A program made the position numbers and the translations under genes. Source: Candidatus Rokuibacteriota bacterium (GTDB lineage Bacteria; Methylomirabilota; Methylomirabilia; Rokubacteriales; CSP1-6). From it: 6,891 bases of DNA. This document shows positions 6,837 through 6,891 of this stretch, in pieces (position 1 is the stretch's first letter; every line of letters begins with the position of its first letter). The stretch lies in NCBI GenBank assembly GCA_003220195.1, contig QHRT01000405.1:1-6891 (forward strand), read 5' to 3'. The notes beneath the pieces were generated by a model that did not search any database, had not been told where the DNA came from, and worked only from the letters and a program-made list of their open reading frames with translations.

Positions 6837-6891
6837 CTACACCCGGGCGCGCGACCGCCGCACGCGCTGATGGACCTCGTGGAGCTTGTCG
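6837..6891 (-). CDS. C-terminal tail of an upstream gene (partial)
   Basis: From the right edge, minus-strand codons give 'DKLHEVHQRVRRSRARV' and a TAG at 6839-6837, six bases before the cyclase ATG. The Arg-rich, charged tail and the tight spacing fit the end of another operon member, but 17 codons open at one end are weak evidence and the product is not recognisable. Confidence 0.4.
   Translation of the reverse strand, partial: DKLHEVHQRVRRSRARV

Overview
The window looks like chromosomal DNA from a high-GC Gram-negative-type bacterium. Evidence for this is the strong G/C preference at third codon positions, a Tat-exported periplasmic binding protein, and a diheme-anchored class III cyclase of the kind known from Sinorhizobium. 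The lineage cannot be fixed from sequence alone: a proteobacterium or a Rokubacteria/Methylomirabilota-like soil bacterium would both fit. No rRNA, tRNA, CRISPR array, insertion sequence or attachment site was seen.

Left half (1-3360, + strand): part of a peptide/opine/nickel-class (Dpp/Opp) ABC importer operon. An upstream gene ends inside an ATGA overlap with the first full gene, a DppC-type permease. A family-5 solute-binding protein with a Tat signal follows, then a DppB-type permease. The order C-A-B is not the classical A-B-C-D-F. No ATPase genes lie in the window. The DppB gene is broken: its reading frame shifts near position 2902, and the conserved loop around the usual 'W-L-P' motif appears to be missing. 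The importer as sequenced would therefore lack one of its two channel subunits, unless this is a sequencing or assembly error.

Right half (about 3145-6891, - strand, convergent with the importer): an apparent operon read right to left. It runs from the tail of an unknown gene, to a 556-residue adenylate/guanylate cyclase with a six-helix diheme cytochrome-b-like membrane domain and a [2Fe-2S] ferredoxin domain, to a nitrilase-superfamily protein coupled to it by an ATGA overlap, and finally to a small secreted protein of unknown function with an excellent ribosome binding site. The cyclase resembles S. meliloti CyaC, whose cyclase activity responds to the redox state of the quinone pool.

The most striking point is the nitrilase-superfamily protein. 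It keeps the family fold motifs, the catalytic Glu and the catalytic Lys, but has Ala where the nucleophilic Cys should be. A probable pseudoenzyme translationally coupled to a redox-sensing cyclase is the best candidate here for something undescribed. A shared function for the two proteins is inference.
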